The notes: generated from the sequence alone by a model not told the origin. DNA of 15,113 nt from an uncultured Bacteroidales bacterium (GCA_902803195.1 CADCOX010000082.1:1-15113); one strand, 5' to 3'; positions 1 to 7,284 are shown, counted from the first letter of the stretch. Program-made: numbers and translations.

Positions 1-66
1 AAACTTAGCCCATTCAGCATCCACGTCGGGCATGCCTATCTTCTTATCGATATCTTCAGTTTTCAT
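1..66 (-). CDS. FecR-type anti-sigma factor, N-terminal fragment (cut by window edge)
   Basis: Only the first 22 codons are inside the window. The reading begins at an ATG one base after the stop codon of the sigma factor gene. The visible residues end in PDVDAEWAKF, and a PxVDxEWxxF signature close to the N-terminus is typical of Bacteroidetes FecR-like anti-sigma factors. In that family this cytoplasmic N-terminal part binds the ECF sigma factor, and a transmembrane helix and periplasmic FecR domain follow; neither is visible here. The tight coupling to the sigma gene supports the assignment. It could be another anti-sigma family, because the diagnostic FecR domain lies off the window. Confidence 0.72.
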   Translation of the reverse strand, partial: MKTEDIDKKIGMPDVDAEWAKF

Positions 67-67
67 A

Positions 68-559
68 TTACTTTGCAATTTTAAGGGATTGTCTGATTTT
101 TGCCAGTGACCGCGTGATGTGTTTGTTCACGGTTGCTGTGCTGATGCCGAGGATAGAGGCTGTATCGGCATAAGTCTTCTCTTCATCGTAGTGCAGACTC
201 AACACGCGTCGGTCTTGCTCCGTTAGGTTGTTGTCAATGACTTGTCGAAGTTGCTGCAGCAGTTCCTCGCGTTCCTCGTTCTCGCTTGCAACAATGTCTT
301 GCTGAAGCTCTTCTTCCATCTGCCGCTGCAGCTGTCGGGAACGCAATAGATGCAGGCATTGGTTGCGGGTGGCCGCCAACAAGTAACCGCGAATGCTGTT
401 ATCAGCCACCCGTGGCTTGTTCCTCCAGATTTGAGCAAATACCTGATGCACCGCATCCTTGGCATCGTCGGCATTCTCCACCATCGAGAATGCTAGGCGA
501 TACATGTGAGGATAGCTGTCTTTGAACAGGCGTTCAAACTTTTGTTTACTATAATCCAT
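68..559 (-). CDS. ECF RNA polymerase sigma factor (Bacteroidetes sigma-70 family)
   Basis: A 163-residue protein of normal length for an extracytoplasmic-function sigma factor. Region 2 spans about residues 9-72, with FERLFKDSYPHMYRLA, the acidic DDAKDAVHQVF stretch used for core binding and -10 recognition, and the downstream IRGYLLAATRNQCLH helix. A linker rich in Glu and Gln (about 75-105) leads to region 4 (about 100-158), where TYADTASILGISTATVNKHI forms the helix-turn-helix that binds -35 DNA. It directs RNA polymerase to a small regulon, probably released by the partner anti-sigma that begins one base downstream. In Bacteroidetes such pairs usually control SusC/SusD-type uptake loci, which would lie beyond the left edge. 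I see no sequence link to the conflict system upstream. The ATG at 559 is preceded by a good promoter. Confidence 0.93.
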   Translation of the reverse strand: MDYSKQKFERLFKDSYPHMYRLAFSMVENADDAKDAVHQVFAQIWRNKPRVADNSIRGYLLAATRNQCLHLLRSRQLQRQMEEELQQDIVASENEEREELLQQLRQVIDNNLTEQDRRVLSLHYDEEKTYADTASILGISTATVNKHITRSLAKIRQSLKIAK

Positions 560-581
560 AAGTGTTTTTTTGGTCTTTATG

Positions 582-613
582 CATATATAAGACCCTCGGG
601 CGTTAAAATCAAA
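582..613 (-). promoter_or_regulatory. Probable Bacteroidetes promoter of the ECF sigma gene
   Basis: On the minus strand there is a -33 element TTTG (610-613), a 20-base spacer, and a -7 element TATATATG (582-589). This matches the Bacteroidetes housekeeping pattern TTTG-N19-21-TAnnTTTG at all but one position. The sigma gene ATG follows 22 bases after the -7 element. The match is by eye; no start site has been mapped. Confidence 0.55.
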
Positions 614-619
614 TACCCC

Positions 620-718
620 TTATTGCAAAATGTAGACCTCTCCCACAAGATATGACTTGCCTACACGTCTGCGGCCATAGATAGCCACAAACTCTGATTT
701 GGGAGATTTAAGAAACAT
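620..718 (-). pseudogene. Remnant of a P-loop ATPase (Walker A region only)
   Basis: A 32-codon open frame runs from an ATG at 718 to a TAA at 620. It encodes a phosphate-binding loop in its usual surroundings: SEFVAIYGRRRVGKSYLVGE. The YGRRRVGK[ST]YL signature is characteristic of the archaeal-type AAA ATPases (DUF234/AAA_14-like families) that are common, often multicopy and often transferred in Bacteroidales; intact members are roughly 350-450 residues. Here the frame is closed by a TGA six bases before the ATG and stops right after the loop helix. No further ATPase sequence is recognisable on either side, so this is a decayed or deletion-truncated relic. It sits just upstream of the sigma gene promoter and could have been left by a rearrangement. 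A very short expressed protein is possible but unlikely. Confidence 0.68.
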
Positions 719-830
719 TTTTCACACGTAAATATGATTAGAATCTAAATAATAATGATTAACATCATACGCCCAACATCGTCATGGGTGTGTGGCGCAT
801 TGTATATTCTGGTAACACTCAATTGAGAAT

Positions 831-896
831 AGCTGAATAGTCGAAAAGACTTAGCTGAATAGTCATAGATACTTATCTGAAAATTCAGATAGTTCC
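831..896. repeat. Degenerate 22-bp periodic repeat segment
   Basis: The 12-mer agctgaatagtc occurs at 831-842 and again at 853-864, exactly 22 bases apart. A third, weaker unit starting atctgaaa follows at 875. The period equals that of the strong tandem array starting at 923. Comparing one unit with the reverse complement of that array shows about 8 identities in 22 with many of the mismatches being transitions. The segment may therefore be a decayed, inverted part of the same repeat family, but this is weak. Confidence 0.4.
875..890. repeat. Short inverted repeat (hairpin-capable)
   Basis: ATCTGAAAATTCAGAT has two 7-base arms (ATCTGAA/TTCAGAT) around a 2-base centre, or a 6-bp stem with an AAAT loop. 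Neither side carries a T-run, so it does not look like an intrinsic terminator. It lies 320 bases beyond the end of the FGE-like gene, within the degenerate 22-bp repeat segment. It may be a protein binding site or a repeat by-product. Confidence 0.4.
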
Positions 897-922
897 TTCT
901 GGTTGTATCATTATTGAGACAA

Positions 923-1098
923 GCCAATGCATATATTCGCTCAGGCTTATACGTATATTCGCTCAGGCTTGCACGTATATTCGCTCAGGCTTACGCGTAT
1001 ATTCGCTCAGGCTTACACGTATATTCGCTCAGGCTTACACGTATATTCGTTAAGGCTTACGCGTATATACGTTCAGTGGCACACGAATATTCGTTCAA
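923..1098. repeat. Tandem array of eight 22-bp repeats
   Basis: Eight contiguous 22-base units begin at 923, 945, 967, 989, 1011, 1033, 1055 and 1077. The core units (2-6) are close to gcttacacgtatattcgctc plus ag. Units 3 to 5 differ only in two positions (gcac/acgc/acac). Divergence grows at both ends: unit 1 starts gccaatgc and unit 8 starts tggcacac. There are no spacers, so it is not CRISPR. Each unit holds a near-palindrome around cgtatattcg, which becomes a perfect palindrome in unit 7 (CGTATATACG) and unit 8 (CGAATATTCG). Since 22 is not a multiple of 3, the plus-strand open frames across it encode the same repetitive peptide in shifted frames and are not genes. It lies between two transcription units pointing the same way. 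It could be a protein-binding array, a chromosome-organisation element or an expandable satellite. Confidence 0.93.
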
Positions 1099-1209
1099 GA
1101 AACGGCAAATAATGTATCGACAGATGAAGGTTATACAATCACCTTTGTGTCTCTCATCCACTTTGTTATTCACACAGCGAATACTAGGTTGATGGATAAT
1201 GTGATGATG
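1099..1209. other. Intergenic stretch after the FGE-like gene; no clear terminator
   Basis: These 111 bases complete a gene-free stretch running from 560 to 1209. The only structure seen is aaggt/acctt (1125-1143) with a 9-base loop and no T-tract in the direction of transcription. I find no convincing intrinsic terminator, no RNA gene and no coding frame here. The part at 719-808 also shows nothing recognisable. Confidence 0.4.
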
Positions 1210-2346
1210 CTATTTAATTGGTTCGTGTGCGAGTCGCATTCCAAGATTGAAGTTACGGAAATCAGGAGTTCGGTTCCTTCGGTTGCTGGTTCGGCTGCTG
1301 GTTGCTATATAATCCCAACTACCACCTCGGTTGACGCGGAACGAAGCTGTAGGATTCTCAGGGCCTAAGGGGTTGGTTTTGCTGGCGGACGAGTATTTGC
1401 CATAATAGTCTGCACACCATTCCCATACGTTTCCAGACATATCGTAGAGTCCCAACTCATTGGGTTGTTTGCTACCTACGGCATGATTGCCGAAATCGGG
1501 GTCGCCTTTACCTTTGTCCCAACTGTTGGTGGAATACCATCCCACGTCTTCGATGTCGTCACTGCCCGCAAAACGGTAGTGCTTGGATTTGTTGCCTCCT
1601 CGTGCAGCAAACTCCCATTGTGCTTCAGTCGGCAAATAGAAGTGCATGCCCGTGATTTTATTCAGCTTATTGATAAAAATGATGCAGTCGTCATGGCTAA
1701 TGTTCTTCATAGGATGCAGATCACCATCGTAAGGGATAGGCCCTACGCCCATGACGGCTGTCCAGAGCTGCTGAGTGACCTCTGTCTCACCGATCATATA
1801 GTCGCTGAGCGTCACTTGGAACAGGGGCGTTTCGTCGCTATCGGCCTCGTCGCCTTGTTCTTCGGTGGCTCCCATAGTGAAAGTACCTCCATCGACATAT
1901 ACCAAATTGAATGTACAGCCGTTAACGTTGAAGGTTTTATAGCGCTCCGCTACTGTGACCACACCGTGCTCTTTCTTCTCACGCTTCCATGGGACAAACG
2001 TGAAGAGGAGCCAGCCAGCGAGGATGGCAGCTGCGGCAGCTAAACACCAAGTGAATACTTTCCGCCCTTTCGAGTTGGTAGGAGGAGCAGGCTCGTCGTC
2101 GTCCAGTTCTTGTTTCTCGGCCTTGAATGAAGACGTCGTCTCCTTCATGGCGTCACGCACAAGTAATTGCTTGTCGGAAGTGGCCTCCTTGAGTTGGCTT
2201 GCGATGGACATGTTGTCGGCCAAGTTGTCTTCGGCAGAAACTCCCATAACAGTGAGACAACGAATGACGGCTACGATATCATCTGTCTGCTGGACAACAT
2301 CTATCAGCCTTTGCTTCAGTTCTTCTATCTTTAGTGATTCTTTCAT
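1210..2346 (-). CDS. Membrane-anchored FGE/sulfatase-modifying-factor-like (FGS) protein, catalytic cysteines absent
   Basis: 378 residues. Residues 1-90 are a charged helical region of unknown type ending in an acidic-Pro linker. A transmembrane helix follows at about 97-118 (FTWCLAAAAAILAGWLLFTF). The FGE-sulfatase fold spans about 145-375, with hallmarks VDGGTFTMGA, ETEVTQQLW, LPTEAQWEFAARGG, NELGLYDMSGNVWEWC, NRGGSW and NLGMRLA. In true formylglycine-generating enzymes the stretch after RGGSW carries two catalytic Cys; here the aligned positions are Tyr346 and Ser351. Sulfatase maturation is therefore unlikely, and the fold probably serves as a ligand- or protein-binding module, as FGS domains do in many conflict-system and signalling proteins. 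Charges on the two sides of the helix are similar, so orientation is unclear. Its ATG overlaps the nSTAND stop as ATGA, implying translational coupling and joint function. Confidence 0.88.
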   Translation of the reverse strand: MKESLKIEELKQRLIDVVQQTDDIVAVIRCLTVMGVSAEDNLADNMSIASQLKEATSDKQLLVRDAMKETTSSFKAEKQELDDDEPAPPTNSKGRKVFTWCLAAAAAILAGWLLFTFVPWKREKKEHGVVTVAERYKTFNVNGCTFNLVYVDGGTFTMGATEEQGDEADSDETPLFQVTLSDYMIGETEVTQQLWTAVMGVGPIPYDGDLHPMKNISHDDCIIFINKLNKITGMHFYLPTEAQWEFAARGGNKSKHYRFAGSDDIEDVGWYSTNSWDKGKGDPDFGNHAVGSKQPNELGLYDMSGNVWEWCADYYGKYSSASKTNPLGPENPTASFRVNRGGSWDYIATSSRTSNRRNRTPDFRNFNLGMRLAHEPIK

Positions 2347-5300
2347 TTTGCCAATACTTTAGAAAATTCCTTGTATTCATCCGTTGTATAATACACGGGA
2401 TATATCTCGGCGTTAAAAGGCGCTCGCGACACTGGAACTTCAAAGGTCAGAATATTCCAGACTCTGTTGGATAGATTGTAACGTGCCACTTTGATGGTTT
2501 GCTTTCTGCTACCGATAGCGTTCCATTCGTTGAGCGCCGCATTGACGGTTGCTGTAGGCTGATAATGCCAACGTCCTATTTCGAGTAGGATGTCGCCATC
2601 GCGTAGTCCGATAAGGTCTGCTGGTGAAAGGACTTTGAGCAGGTGGACATACATCACCCAATGCGCCTCGGGCGGTATGTGGTCGGCAAAAATCGTGGTG
2701 ACAGAAACCTTGTGCCACGTGCTTCCCATGTCGTCGGTGACTTGGTGCTCGCCTCTTCGTTCAATGCGCCCGTAGGGGTCTTCGCCATCATAGGCCCATG
2801 AAGCACAGCCATACTCGCTGACCGGCTTTACATAGCATAGTGCATCGGTGCTGGATTTCACGCTCGAGAGTCGATAATAGCATAAGCCATCGCGCTCCCA
2901 TTGGGGGCATCTTATGGGAGTCCCATGAACGCCACGTGCATATCGGGCCACCTCGACTCCGTCGTTGTATTCGTAGCCCTGTGATTTGACAATTGAGGTG
3001 TCGCGGTCGAAGCACACACGTGAGAGCAACAGGTTGCGAGAACTATACATACAGGAATCGATGGCATAATGTCCATTTTGGACATCAGCGAAGAGAGAAC
3101 CGTCAATGTCGTAATAGCGATGGACGACGAGTTTGTTGCCGTTGCGCAAGGTCTGACGTTCGATGATATGCTTGTGGAAGCACTCAGCACTGTCGAACAT
3201 GGGTTTGTCGTCACGGCCATAATAGGAGATGGACACGGGTTCGGCTTCTTCGTTTTGTTCGATGCGCCTCATGTGGAATTCGCCCGCTTCGATGTTGTCG
3301 GTATTATATTCCGTAACGCTTCCATACAGACGTACGAAGTATTCATAGACTTTTGTCATCTGCTGCTTATCGGCATTCCAACGGTAGTCCTTCTCTTCTA
3401 AGAGCTCTGTGGTGTGACGGATATACTGATATTCACGACGAGCATAGTATTTTTTGTTCTGAGAATAGGGCTGTCCATTCCCGTCAAAGTAGTCGGCCTT
3501 TTTTACGCGATTGAATTCATCGTAAATGAACACAGCCCGTGATGGACGCAGAGTGTCGGAAACATGTTTCCCGTTAGTGGAAAAATACTCTTTCTCCACT
3601 ATATTTCCCTTCGTGTCCTTCACTTCGATGCGCTTGTGGTAGTTGAGCGTCTTATGGGCTATGGGGTGTCCCTGCATATCGAAGTATTCAAAGGTATCGC
3701 ACGTTGGTGTAGAGGATCGTACCTCAAGGAATTCCTCGTTACTGAAAGGATCCAAGCCCCAGACGGAGTCGACACGATTGGACTCATCATAGCTCATACG
3801 ATAGCCGAAGCATGCCAGGTCATTGCTCTTGGGCGCTCCTTTCTCATCGAAGAACATGTACTTCTCCTCCTGCCCTTTGGCATTGAGGAACACCTGCATT
3901 CGGTCGGCGCCATTGTCGCGAACTTGGAGAGGACTTCCCTTGGCGTCGGTGTAAACAGCCCAGATGTAGGTCGATGTTTCATCTAAGGATTCGCCAGAGC
4001 CATTGAAATAGGATACGACATAAAGTGTGCGTTGGTCCTTATCACAAGCCTCGAATTTGGTGACATGAGTCGACCCGTCACTATCAGTGGAGCTGAACTT
4101 GTAGTATTTAGTGGCATTAAGCAACTCGGAAAAATGCCGAGCCTGTTGATCTCTTTTTTCATCCAAACGAACCAAAGGAGTCCGTTTGTTATTGTGAAGT
4201 AGTTCGTTGTCGGAGCTCATAACCTCTACTTCCCTGAAAGGCGAGCCAGAACGAAAACCTCGTTTTGACAGTTTATAGCAAACGGACAGATTCGACGCCT
4301 CGTCCTTGCTGAGCTCATCGCCAACACCAACGGGCCATCCATTGACTAAAATGAACGAATTATAATACTTCGTGCAGACCATGACGTTCAGATAATGATA
4401 TCTCAACCAATGCCCAACAAGGAACAGTAGGAGCAGCGAGCCGGCAAGGAACCATCTGCGATAACGCTTGCGAACAGCTTGGGCCTTCTCTTCTAAACGT
4501 TTCCGCTTCTCGCGCTCTTTCTCTAACAATTTTCGCTGCTCTTCTTCTTGTGCCTTCAGCATCTGACGTATGTCGCGACGGTCCTTTACCACTGGGCAAA
4601 GGATATCGTGGATGAATTCTATGCGGGCGTCGCCGCCATAATAGAACCGTCGGATTAATCGTTTCTCTTCACACAGCTGATGTAGTTCTTCATCGGTGAT
4701 ATGTCCGACATGCTTGGCATTATAAACTGATATGTTTTCCCTTCGGCCTTCATTGTTTAGGAGGTTGTCTTCAAGAAACTCAATAGAAGAACTTCTGAAA
4801 TCGCGAATGGCATCCAAATAGAAATCCTGAATGATGTTATCGCCGAATCGGTTCACTAAGTCCTCCGTGATTTTCTCCGCATCATCGGGCATCTTCTCAT
4901 ACAGACGGCTAAGGTAAAGAGAGAGAATGGCAGAATCCACAAAAATCGAAGGATGACCATCAAGCTTTACGTCGGGCACCCCCGTCACCTTCTCGATGAT
5001 GAGTTTTGCGACGTCAATATCTACCAACCCAGGCAGTGGCTTCATGATGATGTCAGCCGCTTGTTCCTCGTTGATAGGCAAGAGACAATAGCGGTTGAGT
5101 TTCATGGAAGGGATACGGCTTGTGTTGCGTTCCAAATAGGAAAGATAATCTTCGCGCAACGAAAAGATCAAGCGGAACTCATCCTCTTTCAGGTAATTGA
5201 GTTCGGAACTCTGGACGCGCTTTCGTATTCCTTTGAAGATGTTTTTGTGCTGTGGAATCTCTTCGGACTCCGCCACAGTCTCTTCAGGACTGAGGTACTC

Positions 5301-5822
5301 CGGCATGATTCCATTCAGGAGGTCGGCAAGCTGTGAGAAGAAATCAGCTACACGGTGTACATTCTTCTCCAATGTGAAGATTTCTTCGAACTGATCGAAT
5401 ACCAAGAGAGGAACAACATGTTCATCGTTTGCGTAGAAACGATGACGGTGGAGGTACTCCCATAATGATTCCACGTGTCCGGCTTTCTTGGGTACCACTT
5501 CTTCTATCCGGCCGTTATGATCCAATAATTGCGAAGCAACAGCTTCTTTGACCTGGTCGATGTAGTCGGCGCTAGTCTCCTGATTGTTGGTCGTATGTTG
5601 AAGGCGAATGTTCACTGGCAACATACCAGCTTGCCGGGCTTTCGGGAATATACCCGCTTTCAGGATTGATGACTTACCGATACCTGTGCGGCTGTAGAGA
5701 ACTGTTTGCACATTGTATTCAATGCGACTCATCAGTTCCTCAATCTCGTTGTCGCGGCCATATAAGCGGTCCGATTCTTGATAGGAATCCAGCCCTTTCC
5801 AGGGGTTTCTTTCAACTTTCAT
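2343..5822 (-). CDS. nSTAND ATPase with coiled coil, transmembrane helix, repeat region and C-terminal PDZ-like domain
   Basis: 1159 residues. It opens with NPWKGLDSYQESDRLYGRDNE, the standard lead-in of nSTAND ATPases. The P-loop is SRTGIGKSS (Lys50, Ser51), with Ser44 where the usual first glycine sits. Walker B is LLVFDQFEEIF (Asp143, Glu146, Glu147). SLREDY (Arg223) and FIHDIL (about 403) match the sensor strand and winged-helix end of the family. A Lys/Glu/Arg coiled coil (about 418-455) leads into a transmembrane helix at about 457-475; the basic side suggests the ATPase is cytoplasmic. Residues 480-1040 are a non-standard region in which a Y-[YF]-D-x-x-G-x-P-like motif recurs (near 657, 713, 746, 778, 867, 903). 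A PDZ-like domain follows at about 1045-1133, with GLRDGDILLEIG. STAND ATPases are nucleotide switches that assemble on a trigger and activate effectors. The gene lies 22 bases after the SIR2-TIR gene and overlaps the FGS gene. The repeat region is my least certain part. Confidence 0.88.
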   Translation of the reverse strand: MKVERNPWKGLDSYQESDRLYGRDNEIEELMSRIEYNVQTVLYSRTGIGKSSILKAGIFPKARQAGMLPVNIRLQHTTNNQETSADYIDQVKEAVASQLLDHNGRIEEVVPKKAGHVESLWEYLHRHRFYANDEHVVPLLVFDQFEEIFTLEKNVHRVADFFSQLADLLNGIMPEYLSPEETVAESEEIPQHKNIFKGIRKRVQSSELNYLKEDEFRLIFSLREDYLSYLERNTSRIPSMKLNRYCLLPINEEQAADIIMKPLPGLVDIDVAKLIIEKVTGVPDVKLDGHPSIFVDSAILSLYLSRLYEKMPDDAEKITEDLVNRFGDNIIQDFYLDAIRDFRSSSIEFLEDNLLNNEGRRENISVYNAKHVGHITDEELHQLCEEKRLIRRFYYGGDARIEFIHDILCPVVKDRRDIRQMLKAQEEEQRKLLEKEREKRKRLEEKAQAVRKRYRRWFLAGSLLLLFLVGHWLRYHYLNVMVCTKYYNSFILVNGWPVGVGDELSKDEASNLSVCYKLSKRGFRSGSPFREVEVMSSDNELLHNNKRTPLVRLDEKRDQQARHFSELLNATKYYKFSSTDSDGSTHVTKFEACDKDQRTLYVVSYFNGSGESLDETSTYIWAVYTDAKGSPLQVRDNGADRMQVFLNAKGQEEKYMFFDEKGAPKSNDLACFGYRMSYDESNRVDSVWGLDPFSNEEFLEVRSSTPTCDTFEYFDMQGHPIAHKTLNYHKRIEVKDTKGNIVEKEYFSTNGKHVSDTLRPSRAVFIYDEFNRVKKADYFDGNGQPYSQNKKYYARREYQYIRHTTELLEEKDYRWNADKQQMTKVYEYFVRLYGSVTEYNTDNIEAGEFHMRRIEQNEEAEPVSISYYGRDDKPMFDSAECFHKHIIERQTLRNGNKLVVHRYYDIDGSLFADVQNGHYAIDSCMYSSRNLLLSRVCFDRDTSIVKSQGYEYNDGVEVARYARGVHGTPIRCPQWERDGLCYYRLSSVKSSTDALCYVKPVSEYGCASWAYDGEDPYGRIERRGEHQVTDDMGSTWHKVSVTTIFADHIPPEAHWVMYVHLLKVLSPADLIGLRDGDILLEIGRWHYQPTATVNAALNEWNAIGSRKQTIKVARYNLSNRVWNILTFEVPVSRAPFNAEIYPVYYTTDEYKEFSKVLAK

Positions 5823-5844
5823 CTTTGCATGAATTACGGGTGAA

Positions 5845-7158
5845 TTACAAGCTTGTCAGGAGCTGAGCTATCTCGTCAACAAAGGATTCAAAGTCTGGAT
5901 GGGAAGGGTCATAGAGGAAGGCGTTGCAATCCTTGATCTTCTGGGGAATACTGCTTCCGTAGAAATCGAAATCCTGTTCACTGACGGGAAGCATAAACCT
6001 ACGGCCATACCCAGAGGCGAGTTCTATGGCTGTTTGCCATTCAGTACGATAGGGATGGTATTCGTTGCGCTGACGATCCATGGTTTGAGTGATAATCGGA
6101 ACGAACAACTTTGCTTCCTTGATGCCGCGGGCAATCTCGTTCATGAAATCCGACCCGTAGCTAAGGCTTTGGCGATCATACCAAGCTCGGATGCCTCGAC
6201 GTGTCAGCGATTCGTAAAGCATCGCTGCAACATCTGCATCGGCACGTGAGTAGCTGATAAACACATCGGCATTAGGTAGAGGATGATTCCAACGTTGACG
6301 CTCCTCCTCGTCTTCCTTTTCAGCCAACAACGATTCTATTTTGTTGACCACCTCCTCGGCGTTGTCATGGGTGAAGGCGTCAATATGGCGCATGAACTGA
6401 AGGAAGCTGTCATCCGCCATGGGGTCAACAACGAGCCCCAGTGGCTGTGTCTCATACTTTGATTTCAGGGAGAAGCAGATGAAGCGGCTCAACCAGTCGC
6501 TATAGTTGTTGCCTAGTATCAACAGGTATTTAGTCTGCAATTCAGCAGAAAGGTTCTGCGGCCGTTCGGCAGAACTCAGCCAAGCCTTGCAGAAGGATAA
6601 CATATCGTAATCGGTGACAACGTACTTTTTTTCAGAGCGACAAACCTTGCCGAACATATAATACACTGTAGGCTTGTTGATATCGGCCTTCGTGCGGATA
6701 TCATCATTGTGAGAAGGATCATTGATGAACCGCATCACACGCAGTTGCTCCTTCCCCCATATCTCGCGCATAGCATCTTCCACCACTGGAACGAAAGACG
6801 TCGTGATGACAAACGGAAAATACTTGATGCGAAGCAACCGTTTCAGCAGTGCCGAGGGTTTGAACAGCGGCTGACTCAGCGCATCGCCCAGCATGGCATA
6901 GATGTTTTTACGGTCGTTGACATCGAAATCCTTGTCAAACAACAACTCTGAGAACGAACGCGGATGTCCCGATAGTTCATACGCCTCTGCGAGATCGTCA
7001 ATCAGGATCTGATGTGGATTGCTTCCGCGCTCGTCCTCCACAAGGAATTCAGGGCCTATCACGGGAATGACGTTACCCGCCATCATCTGTCGTGCCAGCA
7101 TGTCCCAGTGGCGCGTCAGCTCGGAATCTTCCTTCTTGATTCTATTAAAGATAGCCAT
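5845..7158 (-). CDS. SIR2-like plus TIR domain protein (probable NAD-targeting effector)
   Basis: 437 residues counted from the ATG at 7158; a TTG two codons upstream is a poorer start. Residues about 28-275 resemble the SIR2_2-like Rossmann fold: VIPVIGPEF (30-38), FPFVITTSFVPVVEDAM (115-130), YYMFGK (166-171), YVVTDYDMLSF (179-189) and LLILGNNYSDWL (212-223). The residues needed for NAD hydrolysis appear replaced: TTN becomes TTS121, and the HG motif becomes FG with Phe169. A Glu-rich linker leads to a TIR domain at about 297-430, with ADVFISYSRADAD, GIRAWYDRQSLSYGSDF and YRTEW. Glu373 of TEW lies where the catalytic Glu of TIR NADases sits. I infer that TIR consumes NAD and that the SIR2-like part is a sensor or oligomerisation module. 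It is the first gene after a promoter-bearing gap and is followed 22 bases later by the nSTAND switch. The protein is probably cytoplasmic, with no signal peptide. Confidence 0.85.
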   Translation of the reverse strand: MAIFNRIKKEDSELTRHWDMLARQMMAGNVIPVIGPEFLVEDERGSNPHQILIDDLAEAYELSGHPRSFSELLFDKDFDVNDRKNIYAMLGDALSQPLFKPSALLKRLLRIKYFPFVITTSFVPVVEDAMREIWGKEQLRVMRFINDPSHNDDIRTKADINKPTVYYMFGKVCRSEKKYVVTDYDMLSFCKAWLSSAERPQNLSAELQTKYLLILGNNYSDWLSRFICFSLKSKYETQPLGLVVDPMADDSFLQFMRHIDAFTHDNAEEVVNKIESLLAEKEDEEERQRWNHPLPNADVFISYSRADADVAAMLYESLTRRGIRAWYDRQSLSYGSDFMNEIARGIKEAKLFVPIITQTMDRQRNEYHPYRTEWQTAIELASGYGRRFMLPVSEQDFDFYGSSIPQKIKDCNAFLYDPSHPDFESFVDEIAQLLTSL

Positions 7159-7178
7159 AGTCAATACTTTTTCGCCGA

Positions 7179-7211
7179 CAAAGATAGGAAATAAAACGCA
7201 ATGTTAACGAA
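7179..7211 (-). promoter_or_regulatory. Probable Bacteroidetes promoter for the SIR2-TIR/nSTAND/FGS genes
   Basis: On the minus strand TATCTTTG (7179-7186) is an exact TAnnTTTG -7 element. A partial -33 element TTCG (7208-7211) lies 21 bases upstream. The AT-rich spacer suits the class. The predicted start is only about 10-15 bases before the ATG at 7158, giving a very short leader. It would let the three effector/switch genes be expressed separately from the genes upstream. Confidence 0.6.
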
Positions 7212-7246
7212 AATGATAACTTTATTTTGAGAAAGACATGGAAAAT

Positions 7247-7284
7247 GACGTAAACGTCCTTGATGTGCCAAGCGAGCAAGCTCG
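7247..7284 (-). terminator. Weak hairpin pair in the gap between the two gene blocks
   Basis: Two short inverted repeats lie in the 198-base gap: CGAGC-AA-GCTCG (7273-7284) and GACG-TTTA-CGTC (7247-7258 on the minus strand). The second is followed by ATTTT in the direction of transcription. Stems are only 4-5 bp, so termination would be inefficient. Partial read-through from the upstream genes is likely. Confidence 0.25.

Noticed and set aside
745..927. 60-codon minus-strand open frame in the gap before the sigma gene
   Set aside because: Composition is random-looking, it overlaps repeat sequence, and no family or start signal supports it.
923..1098. CRISPR array
   Set aside because: Units are contiguous with no unique spacers, only 22 bp long, and no cas genes are present.
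1125..1143. Intrinsic terminator after the FGE-like gene
   Set aside because: The stem is only 5 bp with a 9-base loop and no T-tract follows it.
914..1192. Plus-strand open frames with repetitive Tyr/Ile/Arg-Ser peptides (914-1192 and 927-1112)
   Set aside because: They are produced by the 22-bp tandem array read in different frames; each frame encodes the same pattern, with no start signal or family.
1465..2043. 192-codon plus-strand open frame
   Set aside because: It lies antisense within the well-supported FGE-like gene and has no recognisable domain.
1210..2346. Active sulfatase-maturing enzyme
   Set aside because: Neither catalytic cysteine is present, and no sulfatase gene is nearby.
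7159..7164. TTG start two codons before the SIR2-TIR ATG
   Set aside because: The ATG at 7158 is a better codon and the extra two residues add nothing conserved.
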